Positions 17,240 to 27,319 of a stretch of 58,917 bases of DNA are shown in pieces. Position 1 is the stretch's first letter; each line of letters opens with the position of its first letter. The stretch covers positions 1 to 58,917 of the forward strand of contig JAAZFC010000059.1 of assembly GCA_012511955.1 (NCBI GenBank), written 5' to 3'. The notes below the pieces were generated by a model. That model was not told where the DNA came from, made no database searches, and worked only from the letters and a program-made list of their open reading frames with translations. Source of the stretch: Fibrobacter sp. (GTDB lineage Bacteria; Fibrobacterota; Fibrobacteria; Fibrobacterales; Fibrobacteraceae). The position numbers and the translations under genes were made by a program.

Positions 17240-18046
17240 TCATTTATTTAAAAAACGGGAGCGTTCCGCCGCCGCAGAAATTGCTTTGCTAATGGTCGCT
17301 TTAAAAGCACCGCTTTCTAGGGCGTGTAAGCCATAAATTGTGGTTCCCCCAGGGGAACTCACCGCCGTGCTGAGATCCGCGGGAGAAGCATCGCTTTGTA
17401 CCACTAAAGCGGTGGAACCAGCTATGGTAGCTAAACATAATTCTTCAGCTATTTCTTTGGATAGACCTTCTTTGATTCCCCCTTGGATCATAGCATCAAT
17501 AAATTGAAAAACAAAGGCTGGTCCACTGCCGGAAAGCGCCGTGGCCGCATCCATCATATTTTCTGGCATTAAAACAGTTTTGGCCACGGGAGCGAATATG
17601 TTTTGCACATCTTTTAACACTTCTTCGTCTAGCTCATCTTGAGCAATGCTAACCACGCCTTTGCCTATGGTCATGGGCAAATTGGGCATGGTGCGAACCA
17701 CCACTTTTGCTTTGGGGAATGATTTTTTAAGGTTTTGTATGGAAATTCCCGCCATTATAGAGATAATAGTGCGATTATTGCTGCTCTTTAAAAGAATTTT
17801 ATTCCATTTATCACTAATTTCATTAAAAATTTGCGGTTTTACACAAATAATTAAAGTATTAGCCCAAGTTAAAGCCTCTTCAATTTCTGCAAAAATCTTA
17901 CAGTTTTTATCTTTAAATTTAGCTGCAGCCAAAGAATTGGGGTCAAATACACCAATTTCAGCTACTTTTAATGTGTCTTGGCGCAACAAACCCTGCAGTA
18001 TTGCCCCCCCCATATTTCCTGTGCCTAAAAACAAGATTTTGGCCAT
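17240..18046 (-). CDS. proC: Pyrroline-5-carboxylate reductase
   Basis: Last step of proline synthesis, P5C + NADPH to proline. It has 268 residues. Cofactor turn FLGTGNMGGAILQGLL at the N-terminus, then VRTMPNLP, and the dimer-core signature ALSGSGPAFVFQFIDAM and SPGGTTIYGLHALE. proA and proB are elsewhere in the window, so the pathway from glutamate is complete here. It sits between rho and obgE, all on the minus strand. Confidence 0.94.
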   Translation of the reverse strand: MAKILFLGTGNMGGAILQGLLRQDTLKVAEIGVFDPNSLAAAKFKDKNCKIFAEIEEALTWANTLIICVKPQIFNEISDKWNKILLKSSNNRTIISIMAGISIQNLKKSFPKAKVVVRTMPNLPMTIGKGVVSIAQDELDEEVLKDVQNIFAPVAKTVLMPENMMDAATALSGSGPAFVFQFIDAMIQGGIKEGLSKEIAEELCLATIAGSTALVVQSDASPADLSTAVSSPGGTTIYGLHALESGAFKATISKAISAAAERSRFLNK

Positions 18047-18057
18047 ATTTTACCTGC

Positions 18058-19797
18058 TTATCTACTCATATTACCTAAGAAATCATCGTTAGTTTTACTG
18101 TGCTTGAGTTTGTCGAGCATAAATTCCATGATTTCTGTGGATGTCATGTCTTGCAAATAGCGACGCAAAATCATAACTCTATTGGATTCATCTTCTTTCA
18201 TGAGCAATTCTTCTTTGCGCGTGCCAGATTTAAAGATGTCAATGGCTGGCCATATACGCTTTTCAGCAATGCGACGATCGAGCACTAATTCGTTATTACC
18301 AGTACCTTTAAATTCTTCAAAAATAACTTCGTCCATACGGCTGCCAGTTTCTATAAGCGCTGTGCCTAAAATGGTTAGAGAACCTCCAAATTCGATTTTG
18401 CGAGCGGCGCCAAAAAAGCGTTTGGGACGCTGCATGGCCATGGCATCTACACCACCAGAAAGAATCTTTCCGGAGTGGGGAATAACCACATTATTAGCGC
18501 GAGCTAAACGAGTAATGGAGTCTAATAAAATAACCACATCGTTGCCGTATTCCACTAAGCGCTTGGCTTTTTTTAGCACCATATCAGCTACCTGTACATG
18601 GCGTTCCGGGGGTTCATCAAAAGTTGAACTAATCACTTCACCTTTAACATTGCGGCGCATATCCGTAACTTCTTCGGGGCGTTCATCCACTAAAAGCACC
18701 ATCAAATAAACTTCAGGGTGATTTTGAGTGATAGCATTGGCAATGTTTTGTAACAAAACCGTTTTTCCCGTGCGGGGAGGTGCGAGGATAATCCCTCTTT
18801 GCCCTTTACCAATAGGGGTAAAAAGGTTCATAATACGCGTGGAATATTCATCGGTTTTATGCTCTAAATTTAAGCGTTCAAAGGGATGTAAGGGGGTCAA
18901 ATGCTCAAAACCTACTCTCTTGCGAGCTTCTTCAGGCTCTTTAAAGTTTATTTTAGCAATACGAGTGATAGCAAAGTATTTTTCTCCACTGGAAGGCGCG
19001 CGTACTTGCCCTTCTATGGTATCTCCGCTTTTTAGTTCAAAACGCCTAATTTGATGATGGCTGATGTAAATATCGTCAGGTCCAGCCAAATAGTTGTGAT
19101 CCGGTGAACGCAAGAATCCGTAGCCATCATTAACAATATCTAGCACACCCTCGGTGTAGATTAAATTACTTTCATTTTCTGTGGAAGTAGCTTCGAGTAT
19201 TTTATACATCAGAGCTTGTTTGCGCATTCTTTTAATATCGGGGATATTTAGTTCGATAGCAATTTCTTGTAATTCGAACATTTGTTTGCGGCGTAATTCA
19301 CTAAATCTTTCTTTAGCTTCAGCTATTTCTTCAGGTGTAGGAGGAGGGCCTGTGGGTTCTTCCACAACTTGTTCGTAATGTCTATGCCTACCCTTTTTAC
19401 GCCCTCTATAATCTTTGCGGTTATTGCGCCTTTGGTTGCGGGATTCAGGAAATTTGATTTCTGCTGCGAGGGCGCCTAGTTCTTCTTTATTGGGAATGTC
19501 GTCAGGAACAGTAGAGCTAGCTGGTTCTTTGGCAACTTTTTGTGCTCTTTTCAAAGAGCTTTTAGTTCCAACGCTTGCTTTCTTTTTGACAGCTGCTTTT
19601 TTCTTGACTGCGGCTTTAGGTTTTTCCTCAGTAGTCTCAGGTTTTTCCTCAGTAGTTTCAGGCTTTTCTTCTGTGGCTGTGTTTTCTTCAACTTTCTTTT
19701 TTGGTGGCCGCCCGCGTCTTTTAGGTGCTGGAGTTTCGCCAGTAGTATTATCAACTGATTTTTCATCAGTAGTTTGCTCTATTTCTTGATTGGACAA
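18058..19797 (-). CDS. rho: Transcription termination factor Rho with charged N-terminal extension
   Basis: Hexameric RNA helicase that ends transcription. At 579 residues it is longer than the roughly 420-residue E. coli protein because of an N-terminal extension of about 130 residues. The extension is low-complexity: an AT-hook-like [10 protein letters not shown], three EEKPETT-type repeats and Lys/Ala-rich stretches. The helicase core is classical: RNA-binding [20 protein letters not shown], Walker A GPPRTGKT-type ([11 protein letters not shown]), Walker [14 protein letters not shown], and the Q-loop and R-loop regions. The start is TTG at 19797 with AAGGAG about 7 bases upstream. Confidence 0.96.
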   Translation of the reverse strand: MSNQEIEQTTDEKSVDNTTGETPAPKRRGRPPKKKVEENTATEEKPETTEEKPETTEEKPKAAVKKKAAVKKKASVGTKSSLKRAQKVAKEPASSTVPDDIPNKEELGALAAEIKFPESRNQRRNNRKDYRGRKKGRHRHYEQVVEEPTGPPPTPEEIAEAKERFSELRRKQMFELQEIAIELNIPDIKRMRKQALMYKILEATSTENESNLIYTEGVLDIVNDGYGFLRSPDHNYLAGPDDIYISHHQIRRFELKSGDTIEGQVRAPSSGEKYFAITRIAKINFKEPEEARKRVGFEHLTPLHPFERLNLEHKTDEYSTRIMNLFTPIGKGQRGIILAPPRTGKTVLLQNIANAITQNHPEVYLMVLLVDERPEEVTDMRRNVKGEVISSTFDEPPERHVQVADMVLKKAKRLVEYGNDVVILLDSITRLARANNVVIPHSGKILSGGVDAMAMQRPKRFFGAARKIEFGGSLTILGTALIETGSRMDEVIFEEFKGTGNNELVLDRRIAEKRIWPAIDIFKSGTRKEELLMKEDESNRVMILRRYLQDMTSTEIMEFMLDKLKHSKTNDDFLGNMSR

Positions 19798-19941
19798 AAG
19801 AGGCTCCTTGCGTAGTCTTTTTGTTAAAATAATGAATGTCAGTGGACTTCATGTAGTATTTATAAATTGAAAATTTTATTAGATTTTTTTAGCTCGTTAT
19901 TTATATAAGCTAAGTTAAAAATCTATAAAAAGAAGGGTTTT

Positions 19942-20481
19942 TTGTCAGAAAAAGATTGTAATATTTATCAAATGCGCGAAAAAAAACAGGTTTTTGTGGC
20001 TTTAGGTTCAAACATAGGCTTTAGAGAAAAATATCTTAGGCGAGCGCGTGTTTTTTTGCGTGAAATTTTCCCAGGTTTTTGGCAGGAAAGCCCTTTATAT
20101 GTCACAGCTCCAGTAGGTCCCGAAGGCCAAGATGATTATTTAAACCAGGTGGTGAGTTTTAATTCTGATTGGGGGGCTATGGATGTATTGCGTGAGTTTA
20201 AAAGAATTGAAATGCTGATGGGGAGACAAAAAAGAGAACGTTGGGGGGCTCGAGAAATAGATATAGACTTACTTTATTTGGGTCGAGAGCTGATTGATAC
20301 TGAGCAATTATCTGTACCGCATTTAAGCATAGCTCAAAGGAGTTTTGTATTGAAACCCATGTACGATTTAGCCCCTGAATTTTATGATGTGCGCACTAAA
20401 GAAACAATTGCTACGATGTTACTAAATTTGCAGAAAAGTGATAACTACACTTCAGCGGAGTTATGGAGTCCAAATTTATGA
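19942..20481 (+). CDS. folK: 2-amino-4-hydroxy-6-hydroxymethyldihydropteridine pyrophosphokinase
   Basis: HPPK, which transfers pyrophosphate from ATP to the pterin before folP acts. It has 179 residues from the TTG at 19942 (box AGAAGGG 6 bases upstream); the ATG at 19972 lacks a ribosome-binding site but would also cover the whole enzyme. Motifs are VALGSNIGFREKYL, SPLYVTAPVGPEGQDDYLNQ, the catalytic EIDIDLLYLG with its two aspartates, and PHLSIAQRSFVLKPMYDLAP. It begins the operon with the deoxynucleoside kinase and panC. Confidence 0.93.
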   Translation: MSEKDCNIYQMREKKQVFVALGSNIGFREKYLRRARVFLREIFPGFWQESPLYVTAPVGPEGQDDYLNQVVSFNSDWGAMDVLREFKRIEMLMGRQKRERWGAREIDIDLLYLGRELIDTEQLSVPHLSIAQRSFVLKPMYDLAPEFYDVRTKETIATMLLNLQKSDNYTSAELWSPNL

Positions 20482-21134
20482 AAACACCTTCGAATATTCG
20501 TTATTTAGCCATTGAAGGCGTTATAGGCGTGGGTAAGTCTTCTTTGGCGGAGTTATTAGGGCAACGCTTAGATGCTACCTTGTTAATGGAAGATTTTGGA
20601 CAAAATCCTTTTTTGAAGAGTTTTTATGAAAATCCCGAAGCATGGGCTTTCCAAACGCAGTTGTTCTTTTTACTTTCTCGCTTTCAGAAACTACAAGACA
20701 CTTTTAGTCAAGAAGATATTTTTCGTCCTTTGGTCGTTTCAGACTACACCATTGAAAAAGATCGCATTTTTGCTGTGCAAAATTTGTCTGAACACGAATT
20801 AGCCTTGTACGATAAAGTGGCAGCCGCATTGCAACAAGAGGTTGTCAAACCTGACTTTGTAGTATATTTGCAAGCCAGTGTGCCTACATTAATAGAGCGG
20901 ATTAAACAGCGCGATCGCGAAATGGAACGCAAAATTGAGCCTAGCTATTTATTGGCTTTAAGTGAGCAGTATAATAGACATTTTTTGCACTACCAAGATG
21001 CACCGGTGATGATAGTAAACACGGACAACATTGATTTTGTGAATAATGAAATGGATTTGGAAAACTTAATCAAAGAAATATGTAAATGTCCTTTGGGGTT
21101 AAGTTTTTATGCACCCCAGAGCAGTAATAGATAA
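20463..21134 (+). CDS. Deoxynucleoside kinase (dNK/dGK-dCK type)
   Basis: Phosphorylates deoxynucleosides for dNTP salvage. It has 223 residues. P-loop GVIGVGKSSLAELL near residues 20-30, the RPLVVSDYTIEKDRIFA block, and the LID-like IKQRDREMER near 158 with its arginines. It overlaps folK by 19 bases. ATG 20463 and ATG 20478 both have a nearby purine box; the longer form is given. The nucleoside preference (A, G or C) cannot be decided by eye. Confidence 0.88.
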   Translation: MESKFMKTPSNIRYLAIEGVIGVGKSSLAELLGQRLDATLLMEDFGQNPFLKSFYENPEAWAFQTQLFFLLSRFQKLQDTFSQEDIFRPLVVSDYTIEKDRIFAVQNLSEHELALYDKVAAALQQEVVKPDFVVYLQASVPTLIERIKQRDREMERKIEPSYLLALSEQYNRHFLHYQDAPVMIVNTDNIDFVNNEMDLENLIKEICKCPLGLSFYAPQSSNR

Positions 21135-21135
21135 A

Positions 21136-21981
21136 ATGAAAATCGTTAAAAATATTGAAGAATTGCGCCATGAATTGGCATTAGTTAAAAATAAAGGCTT
21201 AACTGTGGGTTTGGTTCCCACCATGGGCGCTTTGCACGAAGGGCATTTAAGTTTGGTTGCCGCCAGTGCTGCCCAAAGCGATTACACGGTGGTTTCGATT
21301 TTTTTAAACCCTTTGCAGTTTGGTGAAAACGAAGATTTAGACACATATCCCCGCCGTTTAGAGACTGATGCTGAACTTTGCGCCCAGCATGGTGCGCAAC
21401 TGATTTTTGCCCCTGAAGCCAGTACCATGTATCATCCGGAACACGCTACTTTTGTGCATAATTCTGAATTAGAAGAAAAGTATTGTGGAAAGTATCGTCC
21501 TGGGCATTTTAGGGGAGTGCTAACAGTGGTGGCAAAGTTGTTTTTAGCCGTGGAGCCAAGTAAAGCTTTTTTTGGCAAAAAAGATTACCAGCAAGCTGCA
21601 TTAATTAAAAACATGGTGCGCGATTTAAATTGGAATATCGTTATAGAGCTATTGGAAACTTCCCGGGAGGATTCTGGTTTGGCTCGCAGTAGCAGAAACG
21701 AGTATATGAGTGCTGAGCAGCGAAATGATGCTGCGGCTATATATCGCGGCTTAGAGGCTGCGCAAAAGCAGTATGAAAACGGAGAGAGAGAGGTGTCAAC
21801 GCTTTTGGAATTGGTGCAAAAAAGCATAAAAAAGTCATCGGGAAAGCTACAATATTTACATTTAGTTGATGCGCAAACTTTATTGCCTTTAAAGAATAAA
21901 GTTGAAAAGCCTGCCGTAATTTTGGTGGCGGCTTTTTATGGAGAAACTCGTTTAATAGATAATTTGGAGCTAGGAGTTTAG
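21136..21981 (+). CDS. panC: Pantothenate synthetase
   Basis: Joins pantoate and beta-alanine using ATP (coenzyme A pathway). It has 282 residues from ATG 21136, which gives the family start MKIVKNIEELR; an ATG at 21109 is also in frame. Motifs are PTMGALHEGHLSL with the HIGH-type motif, FLNPLQFGENEDLDTYPR, the FFGKKDYQQAALIKNMVRDL helix and SSRNEYMS. It follows the kinase by one base. The stop overlaps that of the convergent FlgM-like gene. Confidence 0.93.
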   Translation: MKIVKNIEELRHELALVKNKGLTVGLVPTMGALHEGHLSLVAASAAQSDYTVVSIFLNPLQFGENEDLDTYPRRLETDAELCAQHGAQLIFAPEASTMYHPEHATFVHNSELEEKYCGKYRPGHFRGVLTVVAKLFLAVEPSKAFFGKKDYQQAALIKNMVRDLNWNIVIELLETSREDSGLARSSRNEYMSAEQRNDAAAIYRGLEAAQKQYENGEREVSTLLELVQKSIKKSSGKLQYLHLVDAQTLLPLKNKVEKPAVILVAAFYGETRLIDNLELGV

Positions 21982-22226
21982 CTTTCTAAGCTTTCTAAAA
22001 CGCCACTAAGCTTGTCGCTAATGTCGTCAATTACCGCTTCTTTTTCGTAATATCCTCGTTCAATGCGTTGCTTAACCATGGCTAAGCGACGCTGAGCTTC
22101 TGTGGATATTTCCACTCGATCTTTTTTGTGGACAGAAACAGCATCGTCTTTTTTAGAATTACGCAAAGAAGCCGATGACCTGTTGGCATCGGGCGCATAA
22201 GCACTTATGGCAGCTTGAATACGCAT
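21978..22226 (-). CDS. FlgM-like small protein (putative anti-sigma factor)
   Basis: A small 82-residue protein from ATG 22226 (AAAGGA box 7 bases upstream; a TTG six codons earlier is less likely). The C-terminal half resembles the FlgM anti-sigma-28 domain: DRVEISTEAQRRL, then KQRIERGYYEKEAVIDDISDKL. FlgM proteins bind and hold back sigma-28. No flagellar genes are visible in this window, so the partner is unknown; it could regulate another sigma factor or be a relic. Convergent overlap with panC of 4 bases. Confidence 0.6.
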   Translation of the reverse strand: MRIQAAISAYAPDANRSSASLRNSKKDDAVSVHKKDRVEISTEAQRRLAMVKQRIERGYYEKEAVIDDISDKLSGVLESLES

Positions 22227-22295
22227 GTTATATTCCTTTGACAATAATCCGTATTATATATATCGGCAGAAAAAGCTTTAACTTTAGTATTTATT

Positions 22296-23510
22296 TTATT
22301 TTATTTTGCTGCAACAACGAAAACCTACAAAAGGATATTGATTTTGGGGGTAAAAACTGTATTTCACTTCAGAGCAAGAACTGCCGTCGGCGGTATTCCA
22401 TGCACCTCCAGTCACTAAAAAGAAACCGGCCCGTTGGGTATAGGGGCTAGAAGTCCATTCCCATAAATTTCCAGACATATCGCTCATGCCCCACCAGCTT
22501 CTACAGGATTCTTTACGCCCTGAGCGTTCCGCTTCTTTTTGAGCTGTGGCACAGCGTGTCTGATCGTAGCGATTGCCGTAAGGGTAGCGCAAATTGTCTT
22601 TGCCTTTGCAAGCCGCTTGCCATTCTTCGATGCTGCACAAATATTTTCCTTGTTCTTCACATAATTTCACCGCTTCTGATTGGCTAACCATATCTCGGGG
22701 AATAGCTCCTGCTTCGTTGGGGTATTCGTAGGCATCTACGCAAATTTCACCACCTGACACAGGAACGGGAAAAGAGTTTTTTGAACAACGATTATCGGCG
22801 GCCATATCGTAGGCTACGCTTTGCCAAGAGCTTTTATTTCCCACAGAATCTTCTAATTGCCACCATACCAATCCTGTTTTATTGTGGGAAATAGGAGAAG
22901 TCCAAAGCTGAGGTTTAAGAGTATCTTCTATGGCAATATGTTTTTTGCACTTGGGTTCATCGCATTGGATGCGCAATGAAATATCTTCATAATACCTTCC
23001 TTGAGGGGGCAAAAGCTGGCCAGTGGGAGGAATAGTATCGCTGGCGCGCAAAGCTTCGAGGGAATCCGCAATACTTTGCAGTGAATCCTCTATTTTTTGC
23101 AGAGAATCTGCATGCCGCAAGGAATCTTGCCTCAATTTTCGCGCCAAAGCCGCAGCGCTATCTTCTTGGGAGCGTTTTTGCGCTTTTTGCAGTGAGTCAT
23201 TGTATAAACTATCGCGGAGTAAGCTATCTAATTTTAAGCTATCCGCTAAGTGAACCCTTTGTTGCAAAGAGTCTAAGATTTTGAGAGAATCTGCAATTCT
23301 TTGGAGTGAATCTGCTCGTTGTATGGAATCTAGGCGTTGTTTTTCTTCGGCATATTTAAATCTAATGGCTTCTTTTTCGTAGTGTTTGGAGCATAGCTGC
23401 AGCAAAAGCGCCACGAATAAGGCAAAAGCCATTAATGCTAGGGTGGTTCTCCTATTTTTCTTGTAATTTTCTTTATCGCTTTCTTCAGTATTATTTTTCA
23501 TGTTTTTCAT
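22296..23510 (-). CDS. Membrane-anchored SUMF1/FGE-like domain protein with DSL coiled coil
   Basis: A 404-residue envelope protein. After a basic N-terminus there is one transmembrane helix (residues about 24-42, TLALMAFALFVALLLQL), then a coiled coil with many ADSLQ/DSL repeats (about 60-155), a proline-led Ig-like or beta segment (DTIPPTGQLLPPQG), and a C-terminal sulfatase-modifying-factor fold (CVDAYEYPN, MSGNLWEWTSS, GGAWN, VGFRCC). The paired catalytic cysteines of true formylglycine enzymes are not evident, so a binding or structural role is more likely. It overlaps cdaA by 20 bases and occupies the place where cdaR (YbbR) often stands. Confidence 0.72.
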   Translation of the reverse strand: MKNMKNNTEESDKENYKKNRRTTLALMAFALFVALLLQLCSKHYEKEAIRFKYAEEKQRLDSIQRADSLQRIADSLKILDSLQQRVHLADSLKLDSLLRDSLYNDSLQKAQKRSQEDSAAALARKLRQDSLRHADSLQKIEDSLQSIADSLEALRASDTIPPTGQLLPPQGRYYEDISLRIQCDEPKCKKHIAIEDTLKPQLWTSPISHNKTGLVWWQLEDSVGNKSSWQSVAYDMAADNRCSKNSFPVPVSGGEICVDAYEYPNEAGAIPRDMVSQSEAVKLCEEQGKYLCSIEEWQAACKGKDNLRYPYGNRYDQTRCATAQKEAERSGRKESCRSWWGMSDMSGNLWEWTSSPYTQRAGFFLVTGGAWNTADGSSCSEVKYSFYPQNQYPFVGFRCCSKIK

Positions 23511-24288
23511 GGAAATGCCTTTTTAATTCTTCTTCTAATTCCTTTAAACTTAAACGCCGGCGCAAAGTATTGCGATATGCTATGGAAATAATAGCTGTTT
23601 CTTCGGAAACTACAATGACCACAGCATCGCTTTCGGCGGTGAGGGCTCGGGCGGCTCGATGGCGCATACCCAAAGAGCTATCAATTTCTGTGCTCAAAGC
23701 AGACATGGGTAAAATGCACCCCGCAGCTTTGATGCGATTTTGCGAAATGATAACAGCTCCGTCATGTAAGGGATTATTGGGGAAAAATATGCTGCGCAAA
23801 AGCCTAGAACTTACTTGGGCATCTATGGGTTGTCCGGTATCTTCGAAGTTGCGCAAGCCCACAAACTTTTCTAGGACAATTAGTGCGCCATAATTATTGC
23901 GCGATAACTCTTGCACCGCATCTACAATTTCATTAATAAGAATTTCCACACGATCTTCATGGAAAAAAATGCGTTTGAGGTTAAACTGACTAGCTGTTTG
24001 CCCAATGCGAGCCAAAGCACCGCGGATTTCTGGTTGAAATAGAATCACAATTACCACTACGCCCACGGTGGAAAGTTTGGCAAACAACCAAGTTACCCCA
24101 TGCAAACCCCACCATCTCGCTACAAACCAACCTAATATTAAAATGGCAAAACCAAAAAACATTTGCACAGCGCGAGTGCCGCGGAAAAGTAAAAAAGTAT
24201 AATAGAAAAACACCGATACAAAGAACAAATCTAAAATATCAGCAAAGCGTATATCTATAACGCCAAAAAGTTTAAATGATTCTAGCAC
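23491..24288 (-). CDS. cdaA: Diadenylate cyclase CdaA
   Basis: Makes cyclic di-AMP from ATP at the inner membrane. It has 265 residues with three N-terminal transmembrane helices (about 15-75) followed by the DisA_N catalytic domain. The DGA motif is in NPLHDGAVIISQ and the RHR motif in GMRHRAARAL, both needed for catalysis. Cyclic di-AMP usually controls osmolyte balance and wall homeostasis. It lies 5 bases after folP in one minus-strand operon with ftsH and folP. Confidence 0.92.
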   Translation of the reverse strand: MLESFKLFGVIDIRFADILDLFFVSVFFYYTFLLFRGTRAVQMFFGFAILILGWFVARWWGLHGVTWLFAKLSTVGVVVIVILFQPEIRGALARIGQTASQFNLKRIFFHEDRVEILINEIVDAVQELSRNNYGALIVLEKFVGLRNFEDTGQPIDAQVSSRLLRSIFFPNNPLHDGAVIISQNRIKAAGCILPMSALSTEIDSSLGMRHRAARALTAESDAVVIVVSEETAIISIAYRNTLRRRLSLKELEEELKRHFHEKHEK

Positions 24289-24293
24289 TATGT

Positions 24294-25151
24294 TTAATAT
24301 AAGAAATCTGACAAGATTCTTTGGGTTTTAAATGCTTCAAAAGTGAGTTTGACATCGTGGACGCGAACAATTTCCACAGAACTTTTTGCCACTGCTAAAG
24401 CAGAAACTATGGAGGGGATAAGTCGATCGCTGCTTTCTAAGCCTGGGATATTCCCAATATAAGACTTGCGAGACATGCCATAAAGCCAAATAAAGTCGTG
24501 ATTAGACAGTTTTTTAGCGGTTTTGCGCAGTTTTTTTGCTTGGGCAATTAGTTTTAAATTGTGTTCTAGTTTTTTGCTAAAACCTATGCCAGGGTCTAAA
24601 ATGATTTTTGCTAAAGGAAATCCTTGGGAGTTTAACTTCTGGGCAGCTTGCACCAGCTCTTCTGCAACTTCGGCAATGACATCCTTGTAATAAGGGGATT
24701 TCTGCATGGTAGCAGGGGTTCCGCGTATATGATTTAGCACTATATAAGGCTGGTGTTTTAACAAAACATCCGGGAGTTTATCATCAAACTTTAACATGGA
24801 TATATCATTGATAATATCCGCACCATTTTGCAACGCTTGCTCCGCCACCATGGATTTTGTGGTATCTACGGAAATAAGAAAGCTCAAATCATGGGTTTGG
24901 CGATGTTTGTGCAAAGCTTTTACTAAGGGTAAAACCCTGGAAGTTTCCTGTTCAGCACTGACTTTTTCTGCCCCTGGACGGGTGGATTCTCCGCCAATAT
25001 CAAGGATTTGCGCTCCTTGGGAAAGCAAGTCTAAACTATGCTTCCACGCTTGCTCAAAAGCGAAGTTTTTGCCGCCATCAAAAAAAGAATCTGGGGTACA
25101 GTTCACAATGCCCATTATAATGGGCATTGTTTGTTGAATTAGCTTTTCCAT
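24294..25151 (-). CDS. folP: Dihydropteroate synthase
   Basis: Condenses p-aminobenzoate with the pterin diphosphate in folate synthesis. It has 285 residues from the ATG at 25151; a TTG one codon earlier would add one residue. Motifs are GIVNCTPDSFFDGGK, DIGGESTRPGAE, and the C-terminal GMSRKSYIG and RVHDV. The ATG overlaps the ftsH stop by one base (TGATG), so translation is coupled. folK, the previous pathway step, is at 19942 on the other strand. Confidence 0.94.
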   Translation of the reverse strand: MEKLIQQTMPIIMGIVNCTPDSFFDGGKNFAFEQAWKHSLDLLSQGAQILDIGGESTRPGAEKVSAEQETSRVLPLVKALHKHRQTHDLSFLISVDTTKSMVAEQALQNGADIINDISMLKFDDKLPDVLLKHQPYIVLNHIRGTPATMQKSPYYKDVIAEVAEELVQAAQKLNSQGFPLAKIILDPGIGFSKKLEHNLKLIAQAKKLRKTAKKLSNHDFIWLYGMSRKSYIGNIPGLESSDRLIPSIVSALAVAKSSVEIVRVHDVKLTFEAFKTQRILSDFLY

Positions 25152-27220
25152 CAAGTTGGTGCAGGGGCTATGGGAGGAATTTCCGGAGGTGGGGGAGGAG
25201 CAGTTTCTTCTTTTTTAGCCTCTTCTTCTTGTTTGAGTCTATTTATGTACTGACGGCTTTTCTTAGTGCTTTCTAGGGTTTCTCCTGCCAATACGCGATC
25301 AATTTCAGAACGATCCAAAATCTCATGTTCAAAAAGAGCTTCAGCTAAGGCGATAAGCTTTTCTTTGTTGGTGGTGAGCAAGTCACGTACTCTTTCAGTT
25401 TGTTCTGTGATGATTTTATGTATGGCTTCGTCAATGCGTACCGCTGTGGCTTCAGACATTTCTTTGGGACGACTAATTTCGCGGCCCAAGAATATTTCAT
25501 CGTTGGCACGACTATAGGAAATAGGACCAAGATCTTCGGTGAAACCCCATTCTGTTACCATTTTCCTAGCCATTTTCGTGGCTCTTTCTATATCATTAGA
25601 AGCACCAGTGGATTGATGGTTAAATATGAGAATTTCAGCCATGCGACCAGCCATAAGTAGCGCTATATTATCTTCGGCAGCTTCTTTGCTTATGGAAACT
25701 TTATCTCTTTCAGGCAAAGACATAGTAATACCTAAAGCTCTACCTCGTGGGATAATGGTAACTTTGTGTAAAGGATCGCTATGTTCGCATAAAAGGTTGA
25801 TTAGAGCGTGGCCTGCTTCGTGATATGCGGTGTGACGGCGTTCCTCTTCGGTCATAATCAATGAACGCCTTTCGGCACCCATCCACAACTTATCTCGAGC
25901 TTCTTCAAAGTCAATATGAGTAACTTGATCGCCACCAAAACGGGCGGCCATCAGAGCGGCTTCATTAACCAAGTTTTCTAAATCTGCCCCGGCTAAACCT
26001 GGGGTTCCCCGGGCAATGGTTTCCACATCTACATCGGAAGCCAAGGGAACTTTGCGTTTTTTCAAATGCACCCATAAAATTTCTTCTCTGCCTTTTAAAT
26101 CAGGCAAGTTTACTACGATTTGGCGGTCAAAACGACCTGGGCGTAGCAAGGCTTTGTCCAAAACATCGGGGCGGTTGGTGGCTGCCAGCAATATCACGCC
26201 TTCGTTGGGGGCAAAACCATCCATTTCCACCAAAAGTTGGTTTAAAGTTTGTTCTCTTTCGTCGTGTCCACCACCTAAACCTGCGCCGCGTTGGCGACCC
26301 ACCGCATCAATTTCGTCTATGAAAATTATGCAAGGGGCATGGCGTTTACCAGTTTCAAATAAATCTCTTACCCTGGAAGCACCCACTCCTACAAACATCT
26401 CCACAAAATCAGAGCCAGACATACTAAAAAAGCTTACCCCAGCTTCTCCAGCTACTGCGCGTGCTAGTAAAGTTTTTCCAGTGCCAGGGGGCCCCACCAA
26501 AAGCGCCCCTTTGGGAATGCGTCCACCCAGCTGATCAAACTTTTTGGGGTCTTTTAAAAAGTGTACAATTTCTTCTAAATCTTGCTTAGCTTCTTCTGCG
26601 CCAGCTACATCTTTAAAGGTGGTGCTGGGCTTGCCCTTGTCACTCATGCGAGCTTTGCTTTTGCCAAAGGCAAATAGTCCACGGCTACCTCCACCACCCA
26701 TATTTTGCCTAGCCATAATAAGCCAGAAAAATACGATGATTAATATAATGGGTAAAAAGGCTAGTATATGCTCTAACCATGAAGTGTCTTCGTGGCGAAC
26801 TTCGATTTCTACTTTTTTATCGGCTTCCCATTTGGCTATCATTTCGTTGGGAATTTCGAGCATGTGGCTTTGAAAACGCATAGTTTGCTGTTCTTCGGTG
26901 CCAGCATTTTTATTTATTCCAAATAAACCTTTGGTGCTTTGTTCTGCTTGTTCAGCTTCCGATAAAAGTCGTTCTCCCTCAATGGCTATGCCATCGGGGG
27001 TCTTTTGTAGTTCTAAATTAACCAAGGAGATTTCAGGGTTTTCCATCCATTCTAAAAAGACTGTACGGGAAATTTTTTGATTAACTCCTTCGGAATATAT
27101 TTTTAACAATAACATTCCAATCATGATAAACATGAGTATCAAGAAGAAGTTTTTATTGCTTTTCCAGCCCCCTGATTTCACCTTGGGTAGGCCATCTTTA
27201 AATTGCTTATCTTGAGACAT
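25151..27220 (-). CDS. ftsH: ATP-dependent zinc metalloprotease FtsH
   Basis: Membrane AAA+ protease that degrades misassembled membrane and regulatory proteins. It has 689 residues: two transmembrane helices (about 22-40 and 150-170) with a periplasmic region between them, then the AAA+ domain with Walker [17 protein letters not shown], the pore loop [14 protein letters not shown], Walker [16 protein letters not shown] and the second region of homology GRFDR, then the zinc site HEAGH. It ends with a proline-rich tail. It is the first gene of the operon ftsH-folP-cdaA-SUMF1-like. Confidence 0.97.
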   Translation of the reverse strand: MSQDKQFKDGLPKVKSGGWKSNKNFFLILMFIMIGMLLLKIYSEGVNQKISRTVFLEWMENPEISLVNLELQKTPDGIAIEGERLLSEAEQAEQSTKGLFGINKNAGTEEQQTMRFQSHMLEIPNEMIAKWEADKKVEIEVRHEDTSWLEHILAFLPIILIIVFFWLIMARQNMGGGGSRGLFAFGKSKARMSDKGKPSTTFKDVAGAEEAKQDLEEIVHFLKDPKKFDQLGGRIPKGALLVGPPGTGKTLLARAVAGEAGVSFFSMSGSDFVEMFVGVGASRVRDLFETGKRHAPCIIFIDEIDAVGRQRGAGLGGGHDEREQTLNQLLVEMDGFAPNEGVILLAATNRPDVLDKALLRPGRFDRQIVVNLPDLKGREEILWVHLKKRKVPLASDVDVETIARGTPGLAGADLENLVNEAALMAARFGGDQVTHIDFEEARDKLWMGAERRSLIMTEEERRHTAYHEAGHALINLLCEHSDPLHKVTIIPRGRALGITMSLPERDKVSISKEAAEDNIALLMAGRMAEILIFNHQSTGASNDIERATKMARKMVTEWGFTEDLGPISYSRANDEIFLGREISRPKEMSEATAVRIDEAIHKIITEQTERVRDLLTTNKEKLIALAEALFEHEILDRSEIDRVLAGETLESTKKSRQYINRLKQEEEAKKEETAPPPPPEIPPIAPAPT

Positions 27221-27319
27221 GTGCTAAAGATACTTAATATGTGCTAAAAGCTAAAGTAAATTTGCCAACCTAATGCAACTCTTGTCGTTTTTTTTGATAT
27301 ATATAGCGAAAAGTGCTGT

